In this document: positions 28,905-37,627 of the stretch, piece after piece | How the letters are laid out: every line of letters starts with the position of its first letter | Position numbering within the stretch: position 1 is the first letter of the stretch | Assembly: GCF_002090055.1 (NCBI RefSeq) | Contig: NZ_BBRH01000009.1 | Span: forward strand, 1-64,000 | From: Demequina sp. NBRC 110051 | Lineage (GTDB): Bacteria; Actinomycetota; Actinomycetes; Actinomycetales; Demequinaceae | DNA: 64,000 nt | Direction of reading: 5' to 3' | Made by a program: the position numbers and the translations under genes | Notes under the pieces: model-generated | Told to the model about the DNA's origin: nothing | The model's input: only the letters and a program-made list of their open reading frames with translations | Databases searched by the model: none

Positions 28905-29553
28905 CGTCCTGCACAAATCGGGCCCACATTTCCGGATGCGCATATGGGAGCAAAAGCCGCTGTGTTTCATGCGTGCTGTCGTACTCACCGCCACCGTTCT
29001 TCATCCTGACATGATCTTCGATCAGCATCATTTCGATGGCACCGGCCACGTCACGGAGCTCGCCTGCGACCATCGCCGTGTCTAAGTTGTCCGGGGCCAG
29101 GGTCTCGCCGTCCTTGAAATCGACGTAGAGCCCACGCTTCTTCGCCTCATTTGCCGCTCGCGCGCGTTCTCCGACCTCGCGGTTGCGACGGTCGAGGTAG
29201 TCACGCCAGTCCTCGCCCTCATCGGGGCCTGGAATATCGCTGAAGTCGCCCCAGAAGATGTCGAGGTCCGCCCCGTACTCGCTACCTTCGATGTACTTGG
29301 CGAGGTGCGCAGTGCCTTTGCTCTTGAGGGCATCCACCGTTCGTGGCTCAGTCAGCCCTTCAGTCCACGCATCCGCGAAAGCGCTCTTGACCCAGACGGC
29401 CTTGCCGAGTTCTTCCTGCGCGAGCACAACCAAAGCGCGAGCGCGGGCGGGTCGCTGCTCAAGCAAGGTGTCTGCGTCTTGGATCAACTCGCCGGCATTG
29501 GTGAGCAGGGCGCGGAAATACTCTCGCGCTTGCGATGGCGTCATGGAGGTCAT
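28888..29553 (-). CDS. AbiV-family abortive infection protein
   Basis: 221 aa. The N-terminal helical part (AREYFRALLTNAGELIQDADTLLE, then RARALVVLAQEELGKAVWV) matches the HEPN-like core of AbiV proteins, which in Lactococcus block phage translation. The start at 29553 or 29544 (second Met) lacks a clear ribosome site. It sits just inside the right junction, pointing toward the element interior, a typical place for defence cargo. The family match is from recognised sequence pattern, and activity is inferred. Confidence 0.75.
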   Translation of the reverse strand: MTSMTPSQAREYFRALLTNAGELIQDADTLLEQRPARARALVVLAQEELGKAVWVKSAFADAWTEGLTEPRTVDALKSKGTAHLAKYIEGSEYGADLDIFWGDFSDIPGPDEGEDWRDYLDRRNREVGERARAANEAKKRGLYVDFKDGETLAPDNLDTAMVAGELRDVAGAIEMMLIEDHVRMKNGGGEYDSTHETQRLLLPYAHPEMWARFVQDATPDE

Positions 29554-29678
29554 GCGAAAACGCTAGCCCGACATACCGACATGGCAGAGGACGGAAAAGT
29601 ATCACACCTGGTAAATCGGCAATTGAGTATTGTAGAAACCTACAAAAATGGCAACACTGTCAAAACTGTTGCATGGAC
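29554..29678. other. AT-rich right arm of the element
   Basis: About 125 bp, clearly AT-richer than its surroundings, between the AbiV start and the right junction. It holds no gene. It probably contains the AbiV promoter and the attP-derived arm bound by the recombinase. Confidence 0.45.
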
Positions 29679-30070
29679 AGATCCAGGCGCCGCCCGCTCG
29701 TGGCGAGCATGCGTTCGACGAGGTCCTCGACCTGCCCCTGGGTGAGCACCGTGGTGGTGAGCTCGGCGGCGCCGCGGCGGCTGACGAAGACCTGGCTTGG
29801 AGAGTTCAGCCAGATCTCTTCGACGTCCGGATCGTCGAGATAGCGCTGCAGCGGACCCAACCCCGCGACATTGTCGAGCACCGCCTTGGCGGTGCCCACG
29901 GCATCGGCCACCGGCACCTCGCTGCCGGCAAGCGCACGGCGGTCCCACGCGGCGAGCTCCTCCATCACGAGCGCGCGGACGGCGGCGACGTCGCGGGCGG
30001 GATCCATGCCGGACTCCCTAATGCGGCGCCGCACGTCGGACTCGATGCGAGTGACCGGCTCGGCCGTCAT
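29660..30070 (-). pseudogene. cpaF: 5' part of split cpaF (tadA), truncated by the element
   Basis: About 130 codons of the CpaF N-terminal domain (VRRRIRESGMDP, then GLGPLQRYLDDPDVEEIWLNSPSQVFV), then six codons of element sequence (SMQQF, stop at 29660). It lacks Walker A and all catalytic boxes. The natural start and promoter remain here: TACGTT on the minus strand (30079-30084) ends 8 nt before the ATG. A GGCCGATGC copy lies at 29901. Confidence 0.88.
29679..29683. other. Attachment site, right junction
   Basis: AGATC on the plus strand (GATCT in the cpaF direction), differing from the left junction by one base. Host sequence resumes here in the cpaF frame (GRRLDL). Confidence 0.65.
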
Positions 30071-30078
30071 GGTTCACG

Positions 30079-30084
30079 AACGTA
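30079..30084 (-). promoter_or_regulatory. -10 element of the Tad operon
   Basis: TACGTT, 8 nt before the cpaF ATG, consistent with a leaderless start. If this is the main promoter, everything downstream from tadB to the minor pilins is separated from it by the 7.6-kb element. Confidence 0.4.
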
Positions 30085-30143
30085 GCCGCGCGGGCGCGAG
30101 CCTGCCACCGGAAGCGTTTTCCCTGGGGATAACCGGCGGCGTA

Positions 30144-30539
30144 CTACCGTCCGGCAAGAGCGGGGAACACGTGGTCCCCCAGCAACGGCGCGAGCGGAAC
30201 ATCGGGGGCGCTGAGGTGGACCCAGCGCAGCTCCTCGATCTCCGCGAGCGGGTCGCCGATATCGACAGGCGGGTGTGTGAACACGTCGGCGTGGACCTCG
30301 TGGCCGTCCTCGTTCGCGGCGGCGGCGATGAAGGTGCCGAGGGGTTCAAGGAGTGCCGGGTCAAGCTCGACGCCCACCTCTTCGCGGGTTTCGCGAACCG
30401 CGGCCTGGGCGGCACTCTCTCCCGGCTCGTGCTTACCGCCGGGGAACATGAACAGCTCCGTGCCGCGCTTGCGGACCGTGAGCACGCGCCCGCCGGCGTC
30501 TCGAAGGACCACGGCGCTGACGATGATCGGAGCGGTCAT
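30144..30539 (-). CDS. NUDIX hydrolase
   Basis: 131 aa. A complete Nudix box is seen: G-KHEPG-E, seven residues, then RETREEVGVE. It hydrolyses a nucleoside diphosphate linked to another group; the length fits MutT-like or ADP-ribose-type enzymes, and substrate is not evident. The ATG at 30539 has GAGGG at good spacing; an ATG three codons upstream is possible. Confidence 0.9.
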   Translation of the reverse strand: MTAPIIVSAVVLRDAGGRVLTVRKRGTELFMFPGGKHEPGESAAQAAVRETREEVGVELDPALLEPLGTFIAAAANEDGHEVHADVFTHPPVDIGDPLAEIEELRWVHLSAPDVPLAPLLGDHVFPALAGR

Positions 30540-30578
30540 AGCGACCACCCTCTCACGCGTGCGAGCGCACCTTCGGTT

Positions 30579-32618
30579 CTATGACGCCGACCGCACCTCG
30601 ACCCACGCGTCGTGGAAGTCACCGCCCCCTCCAGCGTCGCTGAGCCCGTCGGGCGTGAGGACGTTTACCGACGCACCACCGCTGTCTCGCGGCCACCCCG
30701 AGGGCAAGGCAACCACGCCCCTTCGCACTCCGCCCAGCGATGCGAGGGCCGCGACCGACCCGCGCTCGTTCACCACCTCGACGGCGGCGCCGTCGACGAT
30801 GGCGCGCGAGGCCGCATCGTCGGGATGTATCGCTACTGTCAGGTCCTTCTCCGCGTGGCGGTGCCAGGGCACGTGCGCATAACTGGAATTGAGGAAGTGA
30901 AGGGAGCCCTTCGCTGTGATCAGGTGCAGCGGCCAGGCGTCATCGCGATCGGTACGGTCCAGCGGATGCTGCGGCTGCGGCGCGACCAGGGCGCACCTGC
31001 CGTCGTCGGTAGGAAACCCACCACTCGCGAACGGCGTGGAACCTGCCGCCGTTTCCAGTCGCGCCCATCCCTCCTTCTCGAGCCGCTCGCGAGTAATTCT
31101 CTGGCGGCGCAGCACGTCACTGTCGAGCGCGATGTCAAGCATCTCGTCGTCCGTCAGGAACAACGCGGGATGCCCCATACCCATGGCACGCGCGAGACTT
31201 CTCAAGAGCTCGGTGGTGCTGACCGCCTCGCCCACAGGCTCGATCGCCGGCTGGTTGAGCGCGATGTAGTCGTGCCCCCACGACCACAGGAGGTCGAGGT
31301 GCTCGACCTGTGTCGTGGCGGGAAGCACGTAGTCCGCGTAGCGCGCAGTATCCGTCATGAACTGTTCCTGGACAACGGTGAACAGGTCATCACGAGCGAG
31401 ACCTTCGAGCGTGAGCGCCTGGTTCGGCATCGTGACCGCAGGGTTCGCGCCGTAGACCATGAGCGCCGTCACCGGTGGGCTCATGGCGGCGTCCGTGAGC
31501 GCGCGTCCGATCTGGATCATGTTGACGGTGCGCACGGGCCCGGCGCCAAGGTCGTCACCCCACAGTGGCCCGGCGTTCATCGCTTCCCAATGGGGCCCGG
31601 CCGTCAGGTACAGGAGCCCGCCGCCGCGGTGTCGCCACGCGCCTGTCACCACCGGCAAGTAAGCGATGGTCCGGTACGTCTCGGCACCAAGAGCACGGTG
31701 CTCCATGCCCACCAAGAGCCGAATGCATGCGGGCCCCGCAGCCGCATAGGCATGGGCGAGGCGCTCGATCTCCTCGGCGCTCACGCCGCAGACGTCCGCC
31801 GCACGCGCCGGCGAGTAGTCATCGAGCGCGGCCACAAAATCCGTAACCCCCGAGGCGTGGTTGTCGAGGTAGTCGGCGTCGTGGAGGCCGTCGCGCATGA
31901 TGACGTGCATCATCGCCATCGCGAGCACCGTGTCCGTGCCGGGCAAGGGTTGCACGTGCCAGTCCGCCGCCTTGGCCGTGCGTGTGGTGGCCGGGTCGAT
32001 CACGACCACCGTGGCGCCCTGCTCCTTGGCCTCGCGGATCAGCGGCCACAGGTGGACGTTCGTCACGATGGTGTTGGTGCCCCACAACACGATGAATCGC
32101 GCGTGCCGAATCTCCTCGGGCATGATTCCCGTGTTCGTGCCGATCGCCTGGGCAACGCCCGCGCTGCCCGTGCCCGCACACACGCTACGGATGAGCTCGG
32201 TGGCGCCCAGCGCGCGAAAGAAACGGGAGCCCGACACCTGTCCCTGCAGCAGCCCCTGGGCCCCCATGTAGTTGAAGGGCAGTACGGTCTCGCCGCCATG
32301 CTGCTCGACTCGTTCGCGCAGCCCCTGAGAGATCTCACTGAGTGCCGTCTCCCACGTGACCCGCTCGAACTCACCGGACCCCTTGGGGCCCGTTCTTCGC
32401 AGGGGATACAGCAGTCGCTCGTCCGTGTAGACGCGGTCGAGGAAGTGGTTGACCTTGCCACACAGGGTCCCGCGAGTGATGGGATGCTCGCGCGAGGCCG
32501 TGATCGCGGTGGCGCGACCGCCCTGGGCGGTGACCTGCCACGCGCAGGTGTCGGGGCAGTCGTGCGGGCAGGCGCCCTTGACGGTCAGAGGGATGGTGGT
32601 CGTGGCGTCCGAGGTCAT
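30579..32618 (-). CDS. Molybdopterin-dependent oxidoreductase
   Basis: 679 aa, DMSO-reductase superfamily. An N-terminal [4Fe-4S] site (CPHDCPDTC and then GTLCGK), the active-site region ELIRSVCAGTGSAG with a Cys likely ligating Mo, and a C-terminal molydopterin dinucleotide-binding domain (LHFLNSSYAHV). There is no twin-arginine signal, so the enzyme should be cytoplasmic. No electron-transfer subunits or cofactor genes adjoin it. The substrate is unknown. GGAG precedes the ATG at 32618. Confidence 0.88.
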   Translation of the reverse strand: MTSDATTTIPLTVKGACPHDCPDTCAWQVTAQGGRATAITASREHPITRGTLCGKVNHFLDRVYTDERLLYPLRRTGPKGSGEFERVTWETALSEISQGLRERVEQHGGETVLPFNYMGAQGLLQGQVSGSRFFRALGATELIRSVCAGTGSAGVAQAIGTNTGIMPEEIRHARFIVLWGTNTIVTNVHLWPLIREAKEQGATVVVIDPATTRTAKAADWHVQPLPGTDTVLAMAMMHVIMRDGLHDADYLDNHASGVTDFVAALDDYSPARAADVCGVSAEEIERLAHAYAAAGPACIRLLVGMEHRALGAETYRTIAYLPVVTGAWRHRGGGLLYLTAGPHWEAMNAGPLWGDDLGAGPVRTVNMIQIGRALTDAAMSPPVTALMVYGANPAVTMPNQALTLEGLARDDLFTVVQEQFMTDTARYADYVLPATTQVEHLDLLWSWGHDYIALNQPAIEPVGEAVSTTELLRSLARAMGMGHPALFLTDDEMLDIALDSDVLRRQRITRERLEKEGWARLETAAGSTPFASGGFPTDDGRCALVAPQPQHPLDRTDRDDAWPLHLITAKGSLHFLNSSYAHVPWHRHAEKDLTVAIHPDDAASRAIVDGAAVEVVNERGSVAALASLGGVRRGVVALPSGWPRDSGGASVNVLTPDGLSDAGGGGDFHDAWVEVRSAS

Positions 32619-32733
32619 GACGACTCCAGCGGCCCGCACCGCGAGGGAGGCCACACCACTGCCACGGGCGACCGCACCCTGGGGACTTCCCCTCCCTGCG
32701 ATTCACCGTACCTGCCCGCAGCGCATGGCGCAG

Positions 32734-32747
32734 GGCCGATGCATCGG
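32734..32747. repeat. Palindromic GGCCGATGC copy
   Basis: GGCCGATGCATCGGC, almost the same perfect palindrome as at 61721-61736, in the gap between the divergent molybdopterin oxidoreductase and SRAP genes. Confidence 0.75.
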
Positions 32748-32773
32748 CTGGCTTCCGGTGGGACGATGGCCGC

Positions 32774-33463
32774 ATGTGCGGGCGCTACGCAAACTTCCTC
32801 ACCGAGCAGCAACTGATGGACCACTTCGCCATCGCCACGGTGGCCGACGATCCACGCCTGTTCGACCCCTCGTGGAACGTCGCGCCCACCCAGCAGGTCG
32901 CGATCGTGGTGCCGGGCAAGGCCGACGACCCCGGCCGGAGGCTCGAGGCCGCGCACTGGGGGCTCGTGCCCAGTTGGGCCAAGGACCCGTCCGTGGGCGC
33001 GCGGATGATCAACGCGCGCTCCGAAACCATCGCAGAGAAGCCGTCCTTCCGTTCCGCCTTAGCCAAGCGCCGCTGTGTGGTGCCGGCCAGCGGCTACTTC
33101 GAGTGGCAGACCTCAGCGGACGGCAAGCAGCCGTTCTATATTCATCCGGCGGCCGATGCTCCACTCGCCTTCGCTGGCCTGTACGAGTTTTGGAAGGACA
33201 AGTCCCTGGGCGAGGACGCGCCGTGGCTCGTGACCACCACCATCGTGACCACCGCCGCACGCGGCCCCATGCAAGACATCCACGACCGTCAGCCGGTGAT
33301 GATGACGCGTGAGGCGCTCGACGCGTGGCTGGACCGGGACGCCGACCAGGGCACCCTCTTTGATGTCATCGCCGCCCCGGCGCCCGATCTCGCGTGGCAT
33401 CCGGTGCGCAAGGCCGTGGGGTCGCCCAGGAACAACGCGCCGGAGAACATCGAGCCTGTGTGA
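32774..33463 (+). CDS. SRAP/HMCES-type abasic-site protein
   Basis: 229 aa. SRAP proteins crosslink to abasic sites in single-stranded DNA through Cys2. The invariant pieces are visible: MCGRY with Cys2, NARSET, YFEW and HDRQPVM. The ATG at 32774 is fixed by the required N-terminal Met-Cys. No ribosome site is seen. A GGCCGATGC copy lies inside at 33151. Confidence 0.93.
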   Translation: MCGRYANFLTEQQLMDHFAIATVADDPRLFDPSWNVAPTQQVAIVVPGKADDPGRRLEAAHWGLVPSWAKDPSVGARMINARSETIAEKPSFRSALAKRRCVVPASGYFEWQTSADGKQPFYIHPAADAPLAFAGLYEFWKDKSLGEDAPWLVTTTIVTTAARGPMQDIHDRQPVMMTREALDAWLDRDADQGTLFDVIAAPAPDLAWHPVRKAVGSPRNNAPENIEPV

Positions 33464-33540
33464 ACGACGGTGGGCGACCCCTAGGACGCGCGGATCTGCT
33501 CAGAGCGACGGTGGGTGTCCCATGGCGAGCGGCGGGGGCG

Positions 33541-34413
33541 CTAGGCGCGGCGCACGTGCAGGTCGCCCGCGAGCACCTCTCGCTCGCCCTCGCGCGTCGA
33601 CAAGAGCAATGCCCCGGACAAGGACAGCCCCGTCACCCGGCCGCTCACCGCAACACCGCCGGGCTGGTCGACCGTCACGTCCCAGCCGATCGACGCGCAC
33701 GCCGCACTCACGGCCGCATGCACCCGCGGGAACTCGTCGTCGAGCTCCCACATCGCCACGGCATCGGTCAGGTGGGCCGTGAGCGAGCGCATCAACGTCG
33801 CGCGATCGAGAGCACTCGCTCCGAGTGACGCGAGCGACGCCGCGTGGGGCACCGGCAGCTCGCCGGGCTCCTGCGACACGTTGATGCCGATGCCCGCGAC
33901 GATCGCGACCCCGGCCGCCGACCCCGGCGACCCCGGCACCACCTCGCACAGGATGCCCACGACCTTGCGCCACCGTCCCCAGCCGGGGATGTCCTTGGCG
34001 CCCGCCTCCACCACCACGTCATTGGGCCACTTCAGATAAGCGCCCACGCCCGCATCACGCAGCGCCCGCACGGTCGCGAGCCCCACCACGAGCGGAGCCC
34101 ACCCCAGCGCGGCAGCCTCGACGGAGGGCCGCAGCAGAAAAGAGACGGTGAGCGCCGCGCCCTGCGGCGTCGCCCACGAGCGGCCCGCACGGCCCCGGCC
34201 CGCGGTCTGATGATCCGCCACGTACGCGGACATCGCAGGCCACGCGTCGGGGTCGTCCGCCACTGCCGCGAGCAGCGCCGTGTTCGTCGACGGCGAGGCC
34301 CCGACGACCTCGAGCCGCGCCAGCTGGCGGGTGGGGCCCACCAGGCCCGCTACGGCTTCTGCCGACAGGGGACGGCGCGAGGCGGCGATGGCTGAGGGCG
34401 CGAGCGGATCCAC
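33541..34413 (-). CDS. birA: Biotin-[acetyl-CoA-carboxylase] ligase
   Basis: 290 aa. It attaches biotin to the lysine of the carboxyl carrier domain via biotinyl-[13 protein letters not shown] (the GRGRxG motif) and KWPNDVVV are present. No N-terminal HTH is seen, so it is a class I ligase without repressor function. The GTG start at 34413 has TAGCCT (minus strand, 34420-34425) 6 nt upstream, a leaderless pattern. It is divergent from the carboxylase beta gene whose complex it serves. Confidence 0.93.
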   Translation of the reverse strand: MDPLAPSAIAASRRPLSAEAVAGLVGPTRQLARLEVVGASPSTNTALLAAVADDPDAWPAMSAYVADHQTAGRGRAGRSWATPQGAALTVSFLLRPSVEAAALGWAPLVVGLATVRALRDAGVGAYLKWPNDVVVEAGAKDIPGWGRWRKVVGILCEVVPGSPGSAAGVAIVAGIGINVSQEPGELPVPHAASLASLGASALDRATLMRSLTAHLTDAVAMWELDDEFPRVHAAVSAACASIGWDVTVDQPGGVAVSGRVTGLSLSGALLLSTREGEREVLAGDLHVRRA

Positions 34414-34453
34414 GCGGCTAGGCTATCCGTCAGCCAAGTCCCAAGGGAGAACC

Positions 34454-36043
34454 GTGTCCGAACCCCGTCCGACCGCCACCACCGCCGGTGCGCTGGAAGA
34501 CCTGCGCGGCAAGATCACCGAGGCCGTCGCCGCCCATGAAGAGATTGCCGCGAGCAAGCAGCACCCGCGCGGCAAGAAGACCGCCCGCGAGCGCATCGAC
34601 CAGCTGCTCGACGAGGGCAGCTTCGTTGAGCTCGACGCCCTCGCCCGCCACCGCAGCCGCAACTTCGGCCTCGACAAGAATCGGCCCTACGGCGACGGCG
34701 TCGTCACCGGCTACGGGACCATCGACGGCCGCCAGGTCGCCGTGTTCAGCCAGGACTTCACGGTCTTCGGCGGCTCGCTGGGCGAGGTGCACGGCCAGAA
34801 GATCACCAAGGTCCAGGACTTCGCGCTGCGCACGGGCGTGCCCCTGATCGGTATCTCGGACGGCGGCGGCGCGCGTATCCAGGAGGGCGTCGCGGCGCTG
34901 ACGCAGTTCGCGGAGATGTTCCGTCGCAACGTGGCCGCCTCGGGCGTGATCCCGCAGATCTCGCTCATCCTCGGCCCGAGCGCCGGCGGCGCCGTCTACT
35001 CCCCCGCCTTGACGGACTTCATCGTCATGGCCGACGGCACCAGCCAGATGTTCATCACCGGCCCCGACGTCATCAAGTCGGTGACGGGCGAAGAGGTCAC
35101 GTTCGAGGAGCTGGGCGGTGGGCACGCCCACAACGCCAAGTCCGGTGTGGCGCACTACCTCGCCCAGGACGAGGACGACGCGATCGAGTACGTCCAGCAC
35201 CTCATCCAGTACCTGCCGCAGAACAACCTCACCGACTCCCCCACGTGGGAGGCGGAGGCGGACCTCACGCTCACCGAGGAAGACGAGGCTCTCGACGCGC
35301 TCGTGCCCGACTCGCCGAACCAGCCGTACGACATGAAGACGGTCGTCGAGACGGTGCTGGACGAGGGCGAGTTCTTCGAGATCCAGCCCCTGTTCGCCCC
35401 CAACGTCCTCACCGGCTTCGGCCACATCGAGGGTCACAGTGTGGGCATCGTGGCGAACCAGCCGCAGTCGATGGCCGGCACCCTCGACATCAACGCATCC
35501 GAGAAGGCCGCGCGCTTTGTGCGCACGTGCGACGCGTTCAACATCCCCGTCATCACCTTCGTCGACGTGCCGGGATTCCTCCCGGGCGTGGACCAGGAGC
35601 ACCAGGGCATCATCCGCCGCGGCGCCAAGCTCATCTACGCCTACGCCGAGGCCACCGTGCCGCTCGTGACGGTCATCACCCGCAAGGCCTACGGCGGCGC
35701 GTACATCGTGATGGCCTCCAAGCAGCTGGGAGCGGACGTCAACCTCGCGTGGCCCACCGCGCAGATCGCGGTCATGGGCGCAGGCGGCGCGGTCAACATC
35801 CTGCAGCGCCGCGCGCTCGCGAAGGTGGCAGACGAGGGCGGCGACGTCGAGGCCGAGCGCGCGCGCCTCACGGCCGAGTACGAGGACCAGATCGTCAACC
35901 CCTACGACGCCGCCGATCGCGGATACGTGGACGCCGTCATCGAGCCCCACGAGACCCGCGAGCAGATCACGCGAGCGCTCAGGGCTCTGCGCACCAAGCG
36001 CGCCGCGCTGCCGCCCAAGAAGCACGGGAACATCCCGCTGTGA
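34454..36043 (+). CDS. Acyl-CoA carboxylase beta subunit (carboxyltransferase)
   Basis: 529 aa, the usual AccD/PccB length. It transfers CO2 from biotin to acetyl-/propionyl-Co[15 protein letters not shown] and [13 protein letters not shown] (the oxyanion and CoA-binding loops) and the second-half [21 protein letters not shown] are intact. The GTG at 34454 has AAGGGAGA upstream. The epsilon subunit follows directly; the alpha subunit is at 56415. Whether it prefers acetyl- or propionyl-CoA cannot be told. Confidence 0.95.
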   Translation: MSEPRPTATTAGALEDLRGKITEAVAAHEEIAASKQHPRGKKTARERIDQLLDEGSFVELDALARHRSRNFGLDKNRPYGDGVVTGYGTIDGRQVAVFSQDFTVFGGSLGEVHGQKITKVQDFALRTGVPLIGISDGGGARIQEGVAALTQFAEMFRRNVAASGVIPQISLILGPSAGGAVYSPALTDFIVMADGTSQMFITGPDVIKSVTGEEVTFEELGGGHAHNAKSGVAHYLAQDEDDAIEYVQHLIQYLPQNNLTDSPTWEAEADLTLTEEDEALDALVPDSPNQPYDMKTVVETVLDEGEFFEIQPLFAPNVLTGFGHIEGHSVGIVANQPQSMAGTLDINASEKAARFVRTCDAFNIPVITFVDVPGFLPGVDQEHQGIIRRGAKLIYAYAEATVPLVTVITRKAYGGAYIVMASKQLGADVNLAWPTAQIAVMGAGGAVNILQRRALAKVADEGGDVEAERARLTAEYEDQIVNPYDAADRGYVDAVIEPHETREQITRALRALRTKRAALPPKKHGNIPL

Positions 36044-36282
36044 GCACCGAGGACATCTCGGAGGCGGCCGCGGGCCTGCGCGTGGTGCGCGGCACCCCGG
36101 ACGCCGAGGAACTCGCGGCCCTGGTCGCGGGCATGGTGGCCGTCGTCGCCGCCAACGAGGAGGACGAGGCACCCGGCTCCCCCACCTCCGCGTGGATGGA
36201 CCGCACCCGCACCCTGCGCGGCTCGCACCGCGTCCTTCCCCTGGGCCGCGGCGACACCGCCTGGCGCCACTCCCTGCGATGA
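36040..36282 (+). CDS. Acyl-CoA carboxylase epsilon subunit
   Basis: 80 aa. [23 protein letters not shown] is the actinobacterial epsilon-subunit signature, which stabilises the alpha-beta carboxylase complex. The GTG overlaps the beta-subunit stop (GTGA). A Trp appears in the middle, as is usual. Confidence 0.9.
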   Translation: MSTEDISEAAAGLRVVRGTPDAEELAALVAGMVAVVAANEEDEAPGSPTSAWMDRTRTLRGSHRVLPLGRGDTAWRHSLR

Positions 36283-36291
36283 ATCTTCAGC

Positions 36292-36300
36292 GGCCGATGC
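36292..36300 (+). repeat. GGCCGATGC repeat, intergenic
   Basis: Copy in the 28-bp gap between the epsilon subunit and the DUF218 gene, in the extended form CGGCCGATGCGGTGG. Confidence 0.75.
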
Positions 36301-36310
36301 GGTGGCAGGC

Positions 36311-36952
36311 GTGAGCGAGGCCTCCACTCCCGTACGGGTCGCCACGGCGGGCGCGGCCAGCGCGGTCGCGCTCGGCGCGGCGCTGCTCGCGCCGCAGGCG
36401 TACGCGAGACTCACCGCGTTCGGGTCGCTTCACGCCGCACCCTCGGCGTCGCTGCGCCCGGCCGATGCCGCACTGGTCTTGGGCGCTCGGGTCTGGGAAG
36501 ACGGGCGGCCGAGCTTGTTTTTACGTCAGCGCGTCGAGGCGGGCGTGGCGCTGTACGAGCGCGGGCTCGTGTCGCGGCTGGTCCTCACCGGAGCGGGCGA
36601 GAATCGCGAGGGGCTCGACGAGACCGAGGCGATGGAGCGCACGGCCAGGGAGCTGGGCGTCCCTGCTCACGCGCTCGACCGCGACCCGCACGGGCACGAC
36701 ACCCGTGCCTCCGCGATCAACGCGCGCGACAACCTGGGGCTCAGTTCCGTGATCGTGTGCTCGCAAGAGTTCCACCTGCCGCGAGCCATGTGGCTGTGCC
36801 GCTCCGTGGGCCTCACGGTGCAGGGTGCGTTCCCGCCGGTGCTGAACCGGCCGCACACCTACTTTGGTTACGGCCGCGAGATCCCGGCGACGTGGAAGGC
36901 CGCCCTCGAGATCGTGCGGGACACCGCCGTCCCTGGGCCAGCCGAGCCGTAA
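36311..36952 (+). CDS. DUF218 (SanA/YdcF-like) protein, copy 1
   Basis: 213 aa. An N-terminal hydrophobic anchor (about 8-30) precedes a DUF218 domain: DAALVLGARVWEDGRPSLFLRQRVEAG, LVLTGAG, and CSQEFHLPRAMWLCR. SanA-like proteins act in envelope integrity by an unknown mechanism. The start is uncertain between GTG 36311 and GTG 36302. A paralogue follows immediately. A GGCCGATGC copy lies at 36460. Confidence 0.85.
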   Translation: MSEASTPVRVATAGAASAVALGAALLAPQAYARLTAFGSLHAAPSASLRPADAALVLGARVWEDGRPSLFLRQRVEAGVALYERGLVSRLVLTGAGENREGLDETEAMERTARELGVPAHALDRDPHGHDTRASAINARDNLGLSSVIVCSQEFHLPRAMWLCRSVGLTVQGAFPPVLNRPHTYFGYGREIPATWKAALEIVRDTAVPGPAEP

Positions 36953-36953
36953 C

Positions 36954-37580
36954 GTGCCACGCCTCAACCCGCGCCACCGCTGGAAGGTCGCCGCTGCCGT
37001 GGCCCTGCCGATCCTCGTGGTGCTGCCGTGGGTGGGAGTGACAGCCGCGACCGCGAGCGGCGTCCATCCTGAGGCGGACGTCAGTGCCGCGGGCGCCGGC
37101 GCGCTCCGGCCGGCCGGCGCCGCGCTCGTCCTGGGCGCAGGAGTCCGGCCCGACGGAACCCCGTCGCCCTTCCTGCGGGACCGGGTCGAGGTGGGAGTCT
37201 CCCTGTACCAGGCGGGCCTCGTGGAGCACCTGCTGATGAGCGGCGACGGCGACGACTCCTCGGGGTTCGGCGAGACCGCGGTGATGCGCGCCCTCGCCGA
37301 GTCGCTTGGGGTGCCCGCCGAGGCCATCGTCGAGGACCCCGAGGGCCTCGACACGGAATCCTCCTGCACGCGGGCGCGCGAGGTGTTCGGCGAGGCCTCG
37401 GTGATCGTTACGACGCAGCAGTTTCACCAGCCGCGTGCCCTGTGGCTGTGCGAGCATGCGGGCATCGACGCCCAGGGCGTGTATCCGCCGCCCACGCCCA
37501 CGCGCCACACGCTCACCGGCCACGTCCGCGAGGTCGCGGCGGTGGCCCAGGCCGTCACGGCCTCGACGCTCTCGCGATAG
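36954..37580 (+). CDS. DUF218 (SanA/YdcF-like) protein, copy 2
   Basis: 208 aa, the same architecture as its upstream neighbour: hydrophobic anchor, AALVLGAGVRPDGTPSPFLRDRVEVG and TTQQFHQPRALWLCEHAG. The GTG start lies one base after the previous stop. The two are tandem paralogues but well diverged, so the duplication is old. Confidence 0.85.
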   Translation: MPRLNPRHRWKVAAAVALPILVVLPWVGVTAATASGVHPEADVSAAGAGALRPAGAALVLGAGVRPDGTPSPFLRDRVEVGVSLYQAGLVEHLLMSGDGDDSSGFGETAVMRALAESLGVPAEAIVEDPEGLDTESSCTRAREVFGEASVIVTTQQFHQPRALWLCEHAGIDAQGVYPPPTPTRHTLTGHVREVAAVAQAVTASTLSR

Positions 37581-37627
37581 CGGTCCTGCGACTTTCGTTG
37601 AAGCGTCAAGCGGAGTATCATCACCCC

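Larger units (their letters stand above)
22052..29678. mobile_element. 7.6-kb integrative element inserted in cpaF
   Basis: The two halves of cpaF flank it. Joining them at the shared GA(C/T)CT bases gives 392 + 835 = 1227 nt, exactly 409 codons including the stop, with residues SGRRLDLSSPF across the joint. The element carries a serine recombinase 26 nt from one end, an excisionase-like protein, a primase/ATPase replication module, unknown genes and an AbiV gene at the other end. No phage structural, conjugation or FtsK-like transfer genes are seen, so it resembles a satellite or mobilisable island. Both ends are AT-richer than the body. Confidence 0.9.

Noticed and set aside
30612-32816. 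734-codon plus-strand frame
   Set aside because: Antisense to the molybdopterin oxidoreductase.
33468-33525. Direct repeat of CGACGGTGGG after the SRAP gene
   Set aside because: Only two imperfect short copies 41 bp apart; too little to support a function.
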